From an uncultured Lachnospiraceae bacterium (lineage in GTDB: Bacteria > Bacillota > Clostridia > Lachnospirales > Lachnospiraceae): 64,000 bases of DNA. The position numbers and the translations under genes are program-made. The notes under the pieces were generated by a model that was not told the DNA's origin, searched no databases, and worked only from the letters and a program-made list of their open reading frames with translations. The DNA lies in NCBI GenBank assembly GCA_945949045.1, contig CAMFDG010000006.1, positions 1 to 64,000 on the forward strand. Direction: 5' to 3'. Of the stretch, positions 8,731-17,744 are shown in pieces. How positions within the stretch are numbered: the first letter of the stretch is position 1; each line of letters starts with the position of its first letter.

Positions 8731-10638
8731 ATGAAAAGAATCGTGAAAGAAGGAAATTTTGAAAAGCCCGGCGTAGCGGTGCAGGGAGATTGGACCACCT
8801 TTACCTTTGGCGGTGAGAGGGAGGATTCCTGTGCGGTTATTCTTGTCCGTATCCGGGATGGAAATAAAGAAAAAATTGAGGTTCCGAGAGAATACTGTCT
8901 GGGCTCGGTGCACTCTGTTGCGGTGCGGGATCTGGATGTATCGGAATATGTATATTACTTTGAGATCAATGGCAAAAAGGTGCTGGATCCTTTTGCCCAC
9001 GGCATTTTGGGCCGTCAGGTATGGAATGATATGTCCAGAGAAAAGGCGCATTTTGAAATCTTTGACGCTTTTGCCTCGGACAGCTTTGACTGGGGATCGG
9101 ATATGCAGCCGGAGGTCCCGCTGGAAGAGATGTTTATGTATAAGCTTCATGTGCGGGGCTTTACGATGGATTCCGGAATGAAGAGTGCACCGGGGACTTT
9201 TCGGGCTCTGATGAACCGGATTCCTTATCTGAAAAAGCTGGGGGTTACTACCATCGAACTGATGCCTGTCTATGAATTCGAGGAGATGTCTCTTCCGAAG
9301 GAAAAGAAGCTGCCGGATTATCCCAAGTGGGAGACCCAGGCAGAGGATATGATTGTTCCTGAGACGGTGGAGGAAAGAAGTGGGAAAGTCAATTACTGGG
9401 GCTATGGACCGGGCAATTATTTTGCTGTGAAGGCCTCCTATGCTTCCCGGCCGGCTCATGCTTCAGAGGAGTATAAGACACTGATCAAAAAACTGCATGC
9501 GAATGGGATGGAGTGTGTGATGGAAATGTATTTTCCGGATGATACGAACCATAATCTCATTCTCTGTGCTCTTCACTATTGGGTGAGAGAATTTCATGTG
9601 GACGGGTTCCACCTTCTGGGGAAGAGACTTCCCATGGCGACCGTGGTGCAGGATTCTCTTTTGAGCAGAACAAAGATTTTTTATACGGACTATGCGGAAA
9701 ATGATTTTAAAGCCCATAAATACCGCAATCTGTTTGTCTATCGTGAAGAATATCTTTATCCTGCCAGAAAGATTTTAAATCATCAGAATGCGGATATGCG
9801 GGAATTTTTGAACCAGCAGCGCAAGCAGGGGCAGCAGCTGGGGTTCGTTAATTTCATAGCGGGAAATAATGGTTTTACGCTGGCAGATCTGTTTATGTAC
9901 AATGACAAGCACAATGAGGCGAACGGAGAGAACAATCTGGATGGCAGTGACTGGAACTTCAGCAGTAACTGCGGCGTGGAGGGACCGACCCGTAAGACAT
10001 ACGTGAACCGCGAGAGACGCCAGCGGTTCAGGAACAGTATCATGATGCTGTTTCTGGCCCAGGGGGTACCTCTCTTGTGGTCGGGGGATGAGATGGGAAA
10101 TTCCCAGAACGGTAATAATAACGCCTACTGTCAGGATAACCCCACCGGCTGGCTTAATTGGAAAAATGAGAAATCCCACCATAGGGAAATCCAATTTGTA
10201 CAGCAGATGGCTGCTTTCCGAAGAGAGCATCCGATTATTTCCAATCCTGTACCGTTCCATTTTGCGGACGAACGGCGGATTGGCTGTCCGGATATCTCTT
10301 TCCATGGAGAAAATGCCTGGCTGGTGGAACCGGACACAGGAAGTCTCTGTGTGGGCGTCATGTACTGTGGCGCATATTCTCCGGATCAGGAGAAGACGGA
10401 TGATATCTATGTGGCATATAATTTCCAGTCTGCGGTTTCTTCTCTTGCACTTCCCAAGCTGCCAAAGGACAGGGGCTGGTATCTGGCTGCAGACACCAGT
10501 GATGATGCGATGCCCTGTCAGCAGGAGCCGAGGCTGTGCGAGAACCAGAGGAATATTCTTCTGAATCCACAGTCAATCTGTATTCTGGTGGGACAGGAAC
10601 TGCCACAGAAAAATAAATTAACGAAAAAAAAAGGATAA
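8731..10638 (+). CDS. GH13/isoamylase-like protein lacking the catalytic triad
   Basis: This 635-residue protein has an N-terminal CBM48-like domain (to about residue 95) and an isoamylase/GlgX-type barrel with family landmarks VNYWGYGPGNYF, KHNEANGENNLDG and NCGVEGPT. All three GH13 catalytic positions look replaced. The nucleophile motif GFRFD is GFHLL (Leu296), the acid region has no EPW-like Glu near residue 318, and the transition-state HDGFTL is NNGFTL (Asn379-Asn380). The family debranches glycogen or starch, but this copy is predicted to bind glucan without hydrolysing it. No strong ribosome binding site precedes the ATG. The N-terminus and reading frame are otherwise intact, so it is not an obvious pseudogene. 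Confidence 0.8.
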   Translation: MKRIVKEGNFEKPGVAVQGDWTTFTFGGEREDSCAVILVRIRDGNKEKIEVPREYCLGSVHSVAVRDLDVSEYVYYFEINGKKVLDPFAHGILGRQVWNDMSREKAHFEIFDAFASDSFDWGSDMQPEVPLEEMFMYKLHVRGFTMDSGMKSAPGTFRALMNRIPYLKKLGVTTIELMPVYEFEEMSLPKEKKLPDYPKWETQAEDMIVPETVEERSGKVNYWGYGPGNYFAVKASYASRPAHASEEYKTLIKKLHANGMECVMEMYFPDDTNHNLILCALHYWVREFHVDGFHLLGKRLPMATVVQDSLLSRTKIFYTDYAENDFKAHKYRNLFVYREEYLYPARKILNHQNADMREFLNQQRKQGQQLGFVNFIAGNNGFTLADLFMYNDKHNEANGENNLDGSDWNFSSNCGVEGPTRKTYVNRERRQRFRNSIMMLFLAQGVPLLWSGDEMGNSQNGNNNAYCQDNPTGWLNWKNEKSHHREIQFVQQMAAFRREHPIISNPVPFHFADERRIGCPDISFHGENAWLVEPDTGSLCVGVMYCGAYSPDQEKTDDIYVAYNFQSAVSSLALPKLPKDRGWYLAADTSDDAMPCQQEPRLCENQRNILLNPQSICILVGQELPQKNKLTKKKG

Positions 10639-10646
10639 ACTGCAAA

Positions 10647-11243
10647 ATGGGTAAGGCGTGGAAACATTTCTGTACAATTACAAGACACAAAAATCTGGTT
10701 ATGGCAGGCTGCTTTAAGGTGGGGTTGTACCGGCAGGGGCTGTTACATGACCTTTCCAAATATTCCCCTTCCGAGTTTCTGGTAGGGTGTAAATATTTCC
10801 AGGGCAATATGAGTCCTAATAATGCGGAGCGGGAGGAAAAGGGATATTCCTCTGCCTGGCTGCACCATAAGGGCCGCAACAAGCACCATCTGGAATACTG
10901 GATCGACTATGATATTTCCAGGGCGAAGGATAAAGAGCACGGTGGCATGGGCGGCATGAAGATGCCGGTCCGCTATGTTGTGGAGATGTTTATTGACCGG
11001 GTGAGCGCCTCCAAGAACTACCAGAGGGATAAATATACGGATCAGAGCCCTCTCGCTTATTTTGTGAAGGGACATGACCACTATATGATCCATAAGGATA
11101 CGGAGGCTCTGCTTTGTTATCTTCTGACAATGCTGGCAAAGCGTGGAGAGAAGGAGACACTGGCCTTTATCAGGCATGAGGTGTTAAAGGGGAAAGTTCC
11201 CTACGAAAAGGAGGAGCTGGACAAAAGAACTGCGGCGCTGTAA
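10647..11243 (+). CDS. DUF5662 family protein
   Basis: This is a 198-residue protein matching the clostridial DUF5662 family, which is often annotated only as hypothetical. Visible features are a histidine-rich N-terminal half with LLHDLSKYSPSEF (an HD-like pair near residue 34) and WLHHKGRNKHHLEYW, which could bind metal. I do not know a proven function. It starts nine bases after the GH13-like stop and shares its promoter. Its stop codon lies in the loop of the terminator. Confidence 0.78.
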   Translation: MGKAWKHFCTITRHKNLVMAGCFKVGLYRQGLLHDLSKYSPSEFLVGCKYFQGNMSPNNAEREEKGYSSAWLHHKGRNKHHLEYWIDYDISRAKDKEHGGMGGMKMPVRYVVEMFIDRVSASKNYQRDKYTDQSPLAYFVKGHDHYMIHKDTEALLCYLLTMLAKRGEKETLAFIRHEVLKGKVPYEKEELDKRTAAL

Positions 11244-11265
11244 ACAAAGCACGCAGTTCTTTTTT
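11223..11265 (+). terminator. Intrinsic terminator overlapping the DUF5662 3' end
   Basis: AAAAGAACTGCG (11223-11234) pairs perfectly with CGCAGTTCTTTT (11252-11263) and runs into a T-tract. The upstream arm is inside the coding sequence and the TAA stop is in the loop, so a terminating ribosome would cover the hairpin. Confidence 0.85.
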
Positions 11266-11331
11266 GGGGAAAAGCACGAAAGCGCAAAGCTTCACATAGA
11301 ATAATAGAAAGTGAATGCAAAAAGGTGCTGA

Positions 11332-11955
11332 GTGAAAACATTTTTGGTTCCGCTGTCACCGGAGGAGGAAAAAGACTGTCTGGCCCGGCTGGAGAATGGG
11401 GAGCGTGAGGCGAGGGAGGACCTGATTTTGCACAACATGCGCCTTGTCGCCCATGTGGCGAAAAAATATGCAGGCTCTAAGGAGGATCCGGAGGATCTGA
11501 TCTCCATCGGGACCATCGGTCTTTTGAAAGCGGTGGGAAGCTTTCGGGCGGATTATGGAAGTCGCTTTGCCACCTATGCAATCCGGTGCATTGATAATGA
11601 ACTGCTCATGTATTTCAGGAGCAGGAAAAAGCTTAGAAGCGAGGTGTCTCTGTTTGAACCGATCGGAACAGACAAGGAAGGAAATCAGATCGAGCTTGTG
11701 GATGTGCTGGAATATCAGGGAAAGAATGTTGCGGAGGAGCTTTACCGGCAGGAGCAGATCAGACGGATTCGTGAAAATATCGGGAATATTCTGGATGAGA
11801 GAGAGGCCTTTATCATCCAAAGGAGATATGGACTCGGCGGCAGAGAGGAGTGGACGCAGAGACGGATTGCAGCTGCGCTGGGGATTTCCCGCTCCTATGT
11901 TTCCCGCATAGAAAAGCGGGCACTTGAGAAATTAAAAAAAATAATTGCGGAATAG
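11332..11955 (+). CDS. sigK: Sporulation sigma factor sigma K
   Basis: This is a 207-residue late mother-cell sigma factor. Region 2 contains HNMRLVAHVAKKY and EDLISIGTIGLLKAV, followed by the sigma K-type VSLFEPIGTDKEGN, and region 4 ends GISRSYVSRIEKRALEKL. It starts at GTG behind AAGGTG. Unlike B. subtilis pro-sigma K it has no 20-residue hydrophobic pro-sequence, and the gene is not interrupted by a skin-type element. Sigma K is expected to drive coat and mother-cell lysis genes. It lies in its own unit between two terminators. Confidence 0.9.
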   Translation: MKTFLVPLSPEEEKDCLARLENGEREAREDLILHNMRLVAHVAKKYAGSKEDPEDLISIGTIGLLKAVGSFRADYGSRFATYAIRCIDNELLMYFRSRKKLRSEVSLFEPIGTDKEGNQIELVDVLEYQGKNVAEELYRQEQIRRIRENIGNILDEREAFIIQRRYGLGGREEWTQRRIAAALGISRSYVSRIEKRALEKLKKIIAE

Positions 11956-11961
11956 TTTGTA

Positions 11962-12000
11962 AAAAGATGAATTTTGTGCTATGCTGAATTCATCTTTTTT
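11962..12000. terminator. Intrinsic terminator after sigK
   Basis: AAAAGATGAATT (11962-11973) pairs with AATTCATCTTTT (11987-11998) and is followed by further T residues. An A-tract on the left makes it usable in both directions. It separates sigK from comM. Confidence 0.85.
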
Positions 12001-12047
12001 CATGCATAAATCTATGCCGGATTTCCCCTGTTGGAATTGAGGTGAAT

Positions 12048-13577
12048 ATGTACAGTACAGTGATGACCTCCATGATCGATGGGATTCGCGCAGTCCCGGT
12101 GCGTGTGGAGGTGGATATCAGTACCGGCATGCCGGTATTTGATATGGTGGGCTATCTCTCGCCGGAGGTGCGGGAGGCGAAGGAGCGGGTGAGGACTGCC
12201 CTGCACAACTGCGGGATTCTTCTGCCTGCCAGACGCATTACCGTGAATCTATCCCCGGGAGACCGGAAAAAGAGCGGAACCTGTTTTGATCTTGCCATTG
12301 CGGCTGCGATTCTTGCGGCTCTGGAGCTGGTACCACAGGATTGCTTTCGCGATGCTGTTCTGATCGGGGAGCTGAATTTAAGCGGGCAGCTTATGCCGGT
12401 GAAGGGCGTTCTGCCTATGGTCTCAGACGGGCTTTCCCAGGGACGGAAGCGGTTTCTTGTGCCGGCAGGCAATTTCAAGGAGGGATGTCTCATTCGAAAG
12501 GCACAGATCTATGGCTTCGAATCCCTGCCCCAGGTGATCGAGTTCCTGAGAAATGGAACATATGAAGAACCGGTTCTGGAGGAAAAGCGCCAGGCGAAAC
12601 AAAAGACAGCCTGCGATTTCTCCGAAGTCAACGGCCAGAAATTCTTAAAAAGGGCTGCTGAGGTGGCGGCATCCGGTATGCACAATATGCTGATGGTAGG
12701 ACCGCCGGGGGCCGGTAAAACCATGATTTCCGAGAGGATGGCTTCGATCCTGCCGCCGCTGACGGAGCAGGAAAGGCTGGAGCTGTCCCGCATCTACAGT
12801 GTCTGTGGGCTTCTGACGGGCCGGGAGGGTCTGCTTACCCAAAGGCCCTTCCGCAGTCCCCACCACACCATCAGCACCGCAGGGCTGGCCGGAGGCGGGA
12901 TGGTGCCAAGACCGGGGGAGATTTCCCTGGCCCATAACGGCGTCCTCTATCTGGATGAACTGACGGAATTTTCCAAATCTACATTGGAGGTGCTGAGGCA
13001 GCCGCTGGAGGAACACAGGATCCATCTGTCCCGGGCTTCCGGGAGCGTGGACTATCCAGCCAATTTTCTTCTTCTGGCCTCCATGAATCCCTGCAGCTGC
13101 GGCTATTATCCGGACAGGAACCGCTGCCGCTGTTCCCAGCCGGCACTGCGGCGTTATTTCGATAAAATATCCCAGCCTCTTCTGGACCGGATGGATATCT
13201 GTATACAGGCACCCACGGTCAGCTATCGGGAACTGGTGGAGAGTTCTGAAAACGAGACATCAAAGGATATCCGTGCCCGAGTGATCCAGTGCCATGAGAT
13301 TCAGAGAAAGCGTTACGAAAAGGAGGATTTTCATTTCAACAGTCGGATTCCGGCTGCCAGGATACGGGATTTCTGCAGACTGGGGGAGAAGGAAGGACAC
13401 TATATGGAGAGCATGTTTCACAAGATGGAACTGACAGCACGCACCTATCATAAGATTCTCAGGGTAGCAAGGACCATCGCAGACATGGAACATTCTGCCG
13501 ATATCCATCTGGCACATCTGAATGAGGCGGTCTGCTATCGAAGCATGGATGAACGGTTCTGGGGAGGTCAGCTATGA
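12048..13577 (+). CDS. comM: YifB/ComM-family Mg-chelatase-like AAA+ ATPase
   Basis: This protein of about 509 residues has a Lon-like N-terminal domain, a Walker A GPPGAGKT near residue 218, a chelatase-type AAA core with LYLDELTEFSK, and a C-terminal Mg_chelatase_C region. ComM in Gram-negative transformation drives branch migration of incoming DNA. The Firmicute relatives are less studied. I prefer ATG 12048 over the tracked GTG at 12042 because GAGGTG then serves as the ribosome binding site. It overlaps dprA by four bases, which fits a DNA-uptake or recombination role. Confidence 0.9.
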   Translation: MYSTVMTSMIDGIRAVPVRVEVDISTGMPVFDMVGYLSPEVREAKERVRTALHNCGILLPARRITVNLSPGDRKKSGTCFDLAIAAAILAALELVPQDCFRDAVLIGELNLSGQLMPVKGVLPMVSDGLSQGRKRFLVPAGNFKEGCLIRKAQIYGFESLPQVIEFLRNGTYEEPVLEEKRQAKQKTACDFSEVNGQKFLKRAAEVAASGMHNMLMVGPPGAGKTMISERMASILPPLTEQERLELSRIYSVCGLLTGREGLLTQRPFRSPHHTISTAGLAGGGMVPRPGEISLAHNGVLYLDELTEFSKSTLEVLRQPLEEHRIHLSRASGSVDYPANFLLLASMNPCSCGYYPDRNRCRCSQPALRRYFDKISQPLLDRMDICIQAPTVSYRELVESSENETSKDIRARVIQCHEIQRKRYEKEDFHFNSRIPAARIRDFCRLGEKEGHYMESMFHKMELTARTYHKILRVARTIADMEHSADIHLAHLNEAVCYRSMDERFWGGQL

Positions 13578-14656
13578 GTGAATACAGCTATTGGCTTGCA
13601 AATGTCCCCAAAATGACACCGGTGAAGATCCGGCATATTCTGGGTGTCTGTGAGAGCGCCGAGGAATTGTATGGCCTGTCGGGACCGGCCCTTAGAAGCA
13701 TCAAAGGTTTAAGGGAGGAAGATGCTTCTGCCATTGAGGAGAGCAGAAAAACATGGAATCTTACGGAGCGGTGGATGGAACTAACGGAGCGCGGCATTGG
13801 GTTTGTATCTCTGGAGGATGAGGGCTACCCCAGGAAACTTTCCTATATTGTGAATGCACCTTACGGCCTGTATTATCTGGGCCGTCTTCCGGAGGAATCT
13901 TCAAAGAGCGTTGCCATCGTAGGCTCCAGGGTCCGGAGCGCTTACGGAGGTCAGATTGCGTCAAAACTGGCGGCGCTGCTGGTTCAACAGGGTGTGGAGG
14001 TGATCAGCGGCATGGCGCTGGGAATCGATACGGACGGACAGCAGGGAGCCCTGGAGGCCGGCGGAAGGAGTTTTGCCGTATTGGGCTGTGGCGTGGATGT
14101 CTGCTATCCGAGATCCAATGCGTGGCTCTATGAGCGGCTGAAGGAGCAGGGAGGAATCCTGTCAGAATATCCGCCGGGGACAAAGCCGCTGTCTGCCTAT
14201 TTTCCCCAGCGGAACCGGATCATTTCGGGGCTGTCGGATTACACGGTGGTGATCGAGGCGCGGCTGAAGAGTGGATCTCTCATCACTGCGGACTTTGCCA
14301 TGGAGCAGGGGCGGGAGGTTTATGCGCTTCCGGGGAGGATCACGGATGAGCTCAGCCAGGGCTGCAACCGGCTCATTCAGCAGGGGGCAGGCATCATTAC
14401 AGATCCGGCGGACTTCCTTAAGGAAGTGTGTCTTAAGGTGTCCGGGACGGCCCTTCAAACAGACTTTCGCAAAAATCTTCTTGAAAAAGATGAGACGTTG
14501 GTGTATAGTTTATTCGATTTTTATCCCATTGGACTGGGAGAGATGGTGGAGAAAAGTCCCTATGGACTTTCGGAGCTTCTGGATATCTTAGAGAGGCTGC
14601 AGCAGAAGGGATTTGTCAAGGAAACCGTCCCGAATTTCTATATAAAAACAATCTGA
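13574..14656 (+). CDS. dprA: DNA processing protein DprA/Smf
   Basis: This is a 360-residue protein that binds incoming single-stranded DNA and loads RecA during transformation. It has an N-terminal helix-hairpin region, a Rossmann-like core with VAIVGSRVRSAYG near residue 115 and GMALGIDTDGQ, and a C-terminal winged-helix DML1-like tail. The ATG overlaps the comM stop. The comM-dprA-topA order is conserved in many clostridia, so presence alone does not prove natural competence. Confidence 0.94.
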   Translation: MSEYSYWLANVPKMTPVKIRHILGVCESAEELYGLSGPALRSIKGLREEDASAIEESRKTWNLTERWMELTERGIGFVSLEDEGYPRKLSYIVNAPYGLYYLGRLPEESSKSVAIVGSRVRSAYGGQIASKLAALLVQQGVEVISGMALGIDTDGQQGALEAGGRSFAVLGCGVDVCYPRSNAWLYERLKEQGGILSEYPPGTKPLSAYFPQRNRIISGLSDYTVVIEARLKSGSLITADFAMEQGREVYALPGRITDELSQGCNRLIQQGAGIITDPADFLKEVCLKVSGTALQTDFRKNLLEKDETLVYSLFDFYPIGLGEMVEKSPYGLSELLDILERLQQKGFVKETVPNFYIKTI

Positions 14657-14680
14657 GCTGACATAAAGGAGTGGACCCGC

Positions 14681-16750
14681 ATGGCAAAGTATCTGGTAAT
14701 CGTGGAGTCACCTGCAAAGGTAAAAACAATTAAAAAATTCTTGGGAAAGAACTATGAGGTCATGGCGTCCAACGGCCATGTACGTGATCTGCCTAAGAGT
14801 CAGTTAGGCTTTTCCCCGGAAAATGATTTTGAACCGAAATATATAACCATTCGCGGCAAGGGAGAGATCCTTGCAAAGCTGCGGAAGGAAGTCAAGAAGG
14901 CTGACAAGATCTATCTCGCAACCGACCCGGACCGGGAGGGAGAAGCCATTTCCTGGCATCTGACCAAGGCACTTAAGCTGGAGGACAAGGATGTGAGTCG
15001 TATCAGCTTTAACGAGATCACCAAGAGTGCGGTGAAAGCATCCCTGAAGAACCCCAGGGAGATCGACATGGATCTGGTGGATGCCCAGCAGGCCAGAAGA
15101 ATGCTGGATCGTATGGTAGGATATCGGATCAGTCCTCTTCTGTGGGCGAAGGTGAAGCGTGGCCTGAGTGCCGGCCGTGTCCAATCGGTTGCTCTTCGCA
15201 TCGTCTGCGACAGAGAGGAAGAAATAAATGCATTTATCCCGGAGGAATACTGGTCCCTGGAGGCGGATCTGCTGCCGGAGGGAGAGAAAAAGCCCATCAC
15301 TGCAAAGCTTGCAGAATATCGGGGGAAAAAGGTAGAGATTCACTCCAGAGAAGAGATGGATCGTATTCTGGAAGAAATCGGCAAGGAGAGCTGCAAGGTA
15401 CGGGATATCAAAAAGGGAGAGCGGACGAAAAAGGCTCCTTTGCCCTTTACCACCAGCACCCTCCAGCAGGAGGCCTCCAAGGCTTTAAATTTCCCGATTT
15501 CCAAGACCATGCGGATCGCTCAGCAGCTCTATGAAGGTGTTGACATCAAGGGGCAGGGAACTGTGGGTGTCATCACCTATCTGCGTACGGATTCCGTCCG
15601 TATTTCAGAGGAAGCGGATGCTTCTGCCAGAGCGTTTATTGAGGAAACCTACGGCAGCCAGTACCTTTCCGCAGGAGAGGGCAGCAAAAAGTCTTCCGTG
15701 AAGATCCAGGATGCCCACGAGGCCATCCGTCCGACGGATATCAACCGGACGCCGTCACAGATCAAGGATTCCCTGAGCAGAGATCAGTTCCGGTTATATC
15801 AGCTGATCTGGAAGCGGTTTGCGGCCAGCCGCATGGCCAATGCTGTCTACGAGACTACGGTGGTGAATATCGGTATGGGTGATTATGCTTTCCGGGTATC
15901 CACCTCCAAGGTTGCCTTTGACGGATTTATGACGGTGTATACGGAGGCCGATGACGAGAAACAGGAAAAACAGGTTGTGCTGAAATCCATCGATGAGAAC
16001 ACGCATCTAACCCCGGTCTCCTTTGATCCGAAGCAGCATTTTACCCAGCCACCGGCCCATTACACCGAGGCTTCTCTGGTAAAAACTCTGGAGGAACTGG
16101 GAATCGGACGGCCAAGTACCTATTCGCCGACCATTACTACGATCATCGCCAGAAGGTATATTACGAAGGAAAACAAGAATCTCTATGTGACAGAGATCGG
16201 CGAGGTTGTGAATTCTATTATGAAGGAATCCTTTCCTACCATTGTGGATGAACATTTCACGGCCAATATGGAATCCCTTCTGGATGGCGTCGCAGAGGGA
16301 AAAGTGGGGTGGAAGAGCGTTGTGAGCAATTTCTATCCGGATCTGGAGGAGGCTGTGCAGGCGGCAGAGAAGGATCTTGAGAAGGTGACCATCGAGGATG
16401 AAGTCACGGATGAAATCTGTGAGGTCTGCGGCCGCAACATGGTGATCAAATACGGACCCCATGGCAAGTTCCTGGCATGTCCGGGCTTTCCGGAATGCCG
16501 TAACACGAAGCCTTATTTTGAAAAGATCGGCGTGGCCTGTCCGAAGTGCGGCAGGGATCTGGTTATTAAGATGACCAAGAAGGGAAGACGCTATTACGGC
16601 TGTATCGGCTATCCGGAATGTGATTTCATGAGCTGGGGCCGTCCCGTAGAGGAAAAATGCCCGCGCTGCGGCGGATATATGGTGGTGAAGGGGAATAAAC
16701 TTGCCTGTGCGGATGAACATTGCGGCTTTACAAAAAACAAAGAAAAATAA
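14681..16750 (+). CDS. topA: DNA topoisomerase I
   Basis: This is a 689-residue type IA topoisomerase that relaxes negative supercoils. The Toprim domain begins YLVIVESPAKVKTIKKFLG and has the ATDPDREGEA acid motif. The catalytic tyrosine is Tyr300 in YLRTDSVRI. The C-terminus carries three zinc-finger modules with CxxC pairs (CEVCGRN, CPKCGRD, CPRCGGY), typical for Firmicutes. The start follows AAAGGAGTGG. It is probably co-transcribed with dprA. Confidence 0.97.
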   Translation: MAKYLVIVESPAKVKTIKKFLGKNYEVMASNGHVRDLPKSQLGFSPENDFEPKYITIRGKGEILAKLRKEVKKADKIYLATDPDREGEAISWHLTKALKLEDKDVSRISFNEITKSAVKASLKNPREIDMDLVDAQQARRMLDRMVGYRISPLLWAKVKRGLSAGRVQSVALRIVCDREEEINAFIPEEYWSLEADLLPEGEKKPITAKLAEYRGKKVEIHSREEMDRILEEIGKESCKVRDIKKGERTKKAPLPFTTSTLQQEASKALNFPISKTMRIAQQLYEGVDIKGQGTVGVITYLRTDSVRISEEADASARAFIEETYGSQYLSAGEGSKKSSVKIQDAHEAIRPTDINRTPSQIKDSLSRDQFRLYQLIWKRFAASRMANAVYETTVVNIGMGDYAFRVSTSKVAFDGFMTVYTEADDEKQEKQVVLKSIDENTHLTPVSFDPKQHFTQPPAHYTEASLVKTLEELGIGRPSTYSPTITTIIARRYITKENKNLYVTEIGEVVNSIMKESFPTIVDEHFTANMESLLDGVAEGKVGWKSVVSNFYPDLEEAVQAAEKDLEKVTIEDEVTDEICEVCGRNMVIKYGPHGKFLACPGFPECRNTKPYFEKIGVACPKCGRDLVIKMTKKGRRYYGCIGYPECDFMSWGRPVEEKCPRCGGYMVVKGNKLACADEHCGFTKNKEK

Positions 16751-16769
16751 ATTTATTTTGTAAAAAATA

Positions 16770-16798
16770 TTGAATTGTCAGAAAAATAGTGCTACACT
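16770..16798 (+). promoter_or_regulatory. Sigma A-type promoter for codY
   Basis: TTGAAT and TACACT are separated by exactly 17 bases, in the gap after topA. The predicted transcription start is about 45 bases before the codY ATG. The -35 and spacer overlap a CodY box. Confidence 0.72.
16773..16787 (+). promoter_or_regulatory. CodY box, probable autoregulatory operator
   Basis: AATTGTCAGAAAAAT matches the published CodY consensus AATTTTCWGAAAATT at 13 of 15 positions. It sits on the 3' part of the -35 and the spacer of the codY promoter, so bound CodY would block polymerase. Confidence 0.68.
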
Positions 16799-16851
16799 CA
16801 TGCTAAGTTAGGAATTCTGGAAGCAGATCTTGAAAGGGCAGGAGGGAACAA

Positions 16852-17631
16852 ATGAGCGTTCAGCTTTTGGACAAGACCCGGAAAATTAATAAGCTGCTGC
16901 ATAACAACAATTCGTCAAAGGTTGTGTTTAATGATATTTGCGGCGTTCTTACAGGAATTCTGGATTCGAATATTCTTGTGATCAGCAAGAAGGGCAAAGT
17001 GCTGGGGTCCAGTGTCTGCAACGGTGTCGATGAACTGAAGGAGCTGATCGTTGACGAGGTTGGAGGCTTCATTGACCAGGATTTGAACGAGCGTCTTCTC
17101 GGAATCCTGTCAACGAAGGAGAATGTCAATCTGGAAACCCTGGGTTTTGGCGAGGAGTCCCGCAGATACCGCGCGATTATTACCCCTATTGATATTGCGG
17201 GCGAGCGTCTCGGTACTCTCTTTGAGTATCGAAGCGAGCGGGAATACGATATTGATGACATCATTCTTACAGAATACGGGACTACGGTAGTGGGACTTGA
17301 GATGATGCGCTCCGTCAACGAGGAGAGCGCAGAGGAGGCAAGGAAGGTTGCCATCGTCAAGTCGGCAATCTCTACATTGTCCTTTTCAGAGCTTAAGGCA
17401 ATCATCCATATTTTTGATGAGCTGAAGGGCAATGAGGGAATTCTGGTGGCCAGCAAAATTGCAGATCGTGTGGGTATAACCAGATCCGTGATCGTCAATG
17501 CCCTCCGCAAGTTTGAGAGTGCAGGAGTCATCGAATCCAGATCTTCCGGCATGAAAGGCACCTATATCAAGGTCATCAACGACGTGGTCTTTGATGAATT
17601 GGAAGAAATCAAGAGAAAGAATCTTGGATAA
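16852..17631 (+). CDS. codY: Global nutrient-responsive repressor CodY
   Basis: This is a 259-residue regulator that represses stationary-phase, amino-acid and often motility genes when GTP and branched-chain amino acids are plentiful. The N-terminal GAF domain senses branched-chain amino acids. The C-terminal winged helix contains VASKIADRVGITRSVIVNALRKFE (quoted in part, about residues 199-225). In B. subtilis codY also lies directly upstream of the fla/che operon. The promoter contains a likely CodY box. Confidence 0.97.
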   Translation: MSVQLLDKTRKINKLLHNNNSSKVVFNDICGVLTGILDSNILVISKKGKVLGSSVCNGVDELKELIVDEVGGFIDQDLNERLLGILSTKENVNLETLGFGEESRRYRAIITPIDIAGERLGTLFEYRSEREYDIDDIILTEYGTTVVGLEMMRSVNEESAEEARKVAIVKSAISTLSFSELKAIIHIFDELKGNEGILVASKIADRVGITRSVIVNALRKFESAGVIESRSSGMKGTYIKVINDVVFDELEEIKRKNLG

Positions 17632-17661
17632 ATGAATAGGGATCAATGGAATGAAGAAATT

Positions 17662-17696
17662 AAAGGGACTTATGGAAGATAAGTCCCTTTTTGTTT
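17662..17696 (+). terminator. Intrinsic terminator after codY
   Basis: AAAGGGACTTA pairs perfectly with TAAGTCCCTTT across a seven-base loop and is followed by TTGTTTTT. It separates codY from the flagellar operon, which has its own promoter about 20 bases further on. Confidence 0.88.
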
Positions 17697-17716
17697 TTCA
17701 TTTTCGTAAAAAGCAC

Positions 17717-17744
17717 TTGTAATTTAGAGGAAGTATACTATAAT
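17717..17744 (+). promoter_or_regulatory. Fla/che operon promoter with -10 inverted repeat
   Basis: TTGTAA and a perfect TATAAT are 16 bases apart, a sigma A-type promoter about 45 bases before flgB. The -10 is embedded in ATACTA-TAAT-TAGTAT (17735-17750), a 6-bp inverted repeat that could be an operator. I see no sigma D-type site. Confidence 0.7.
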
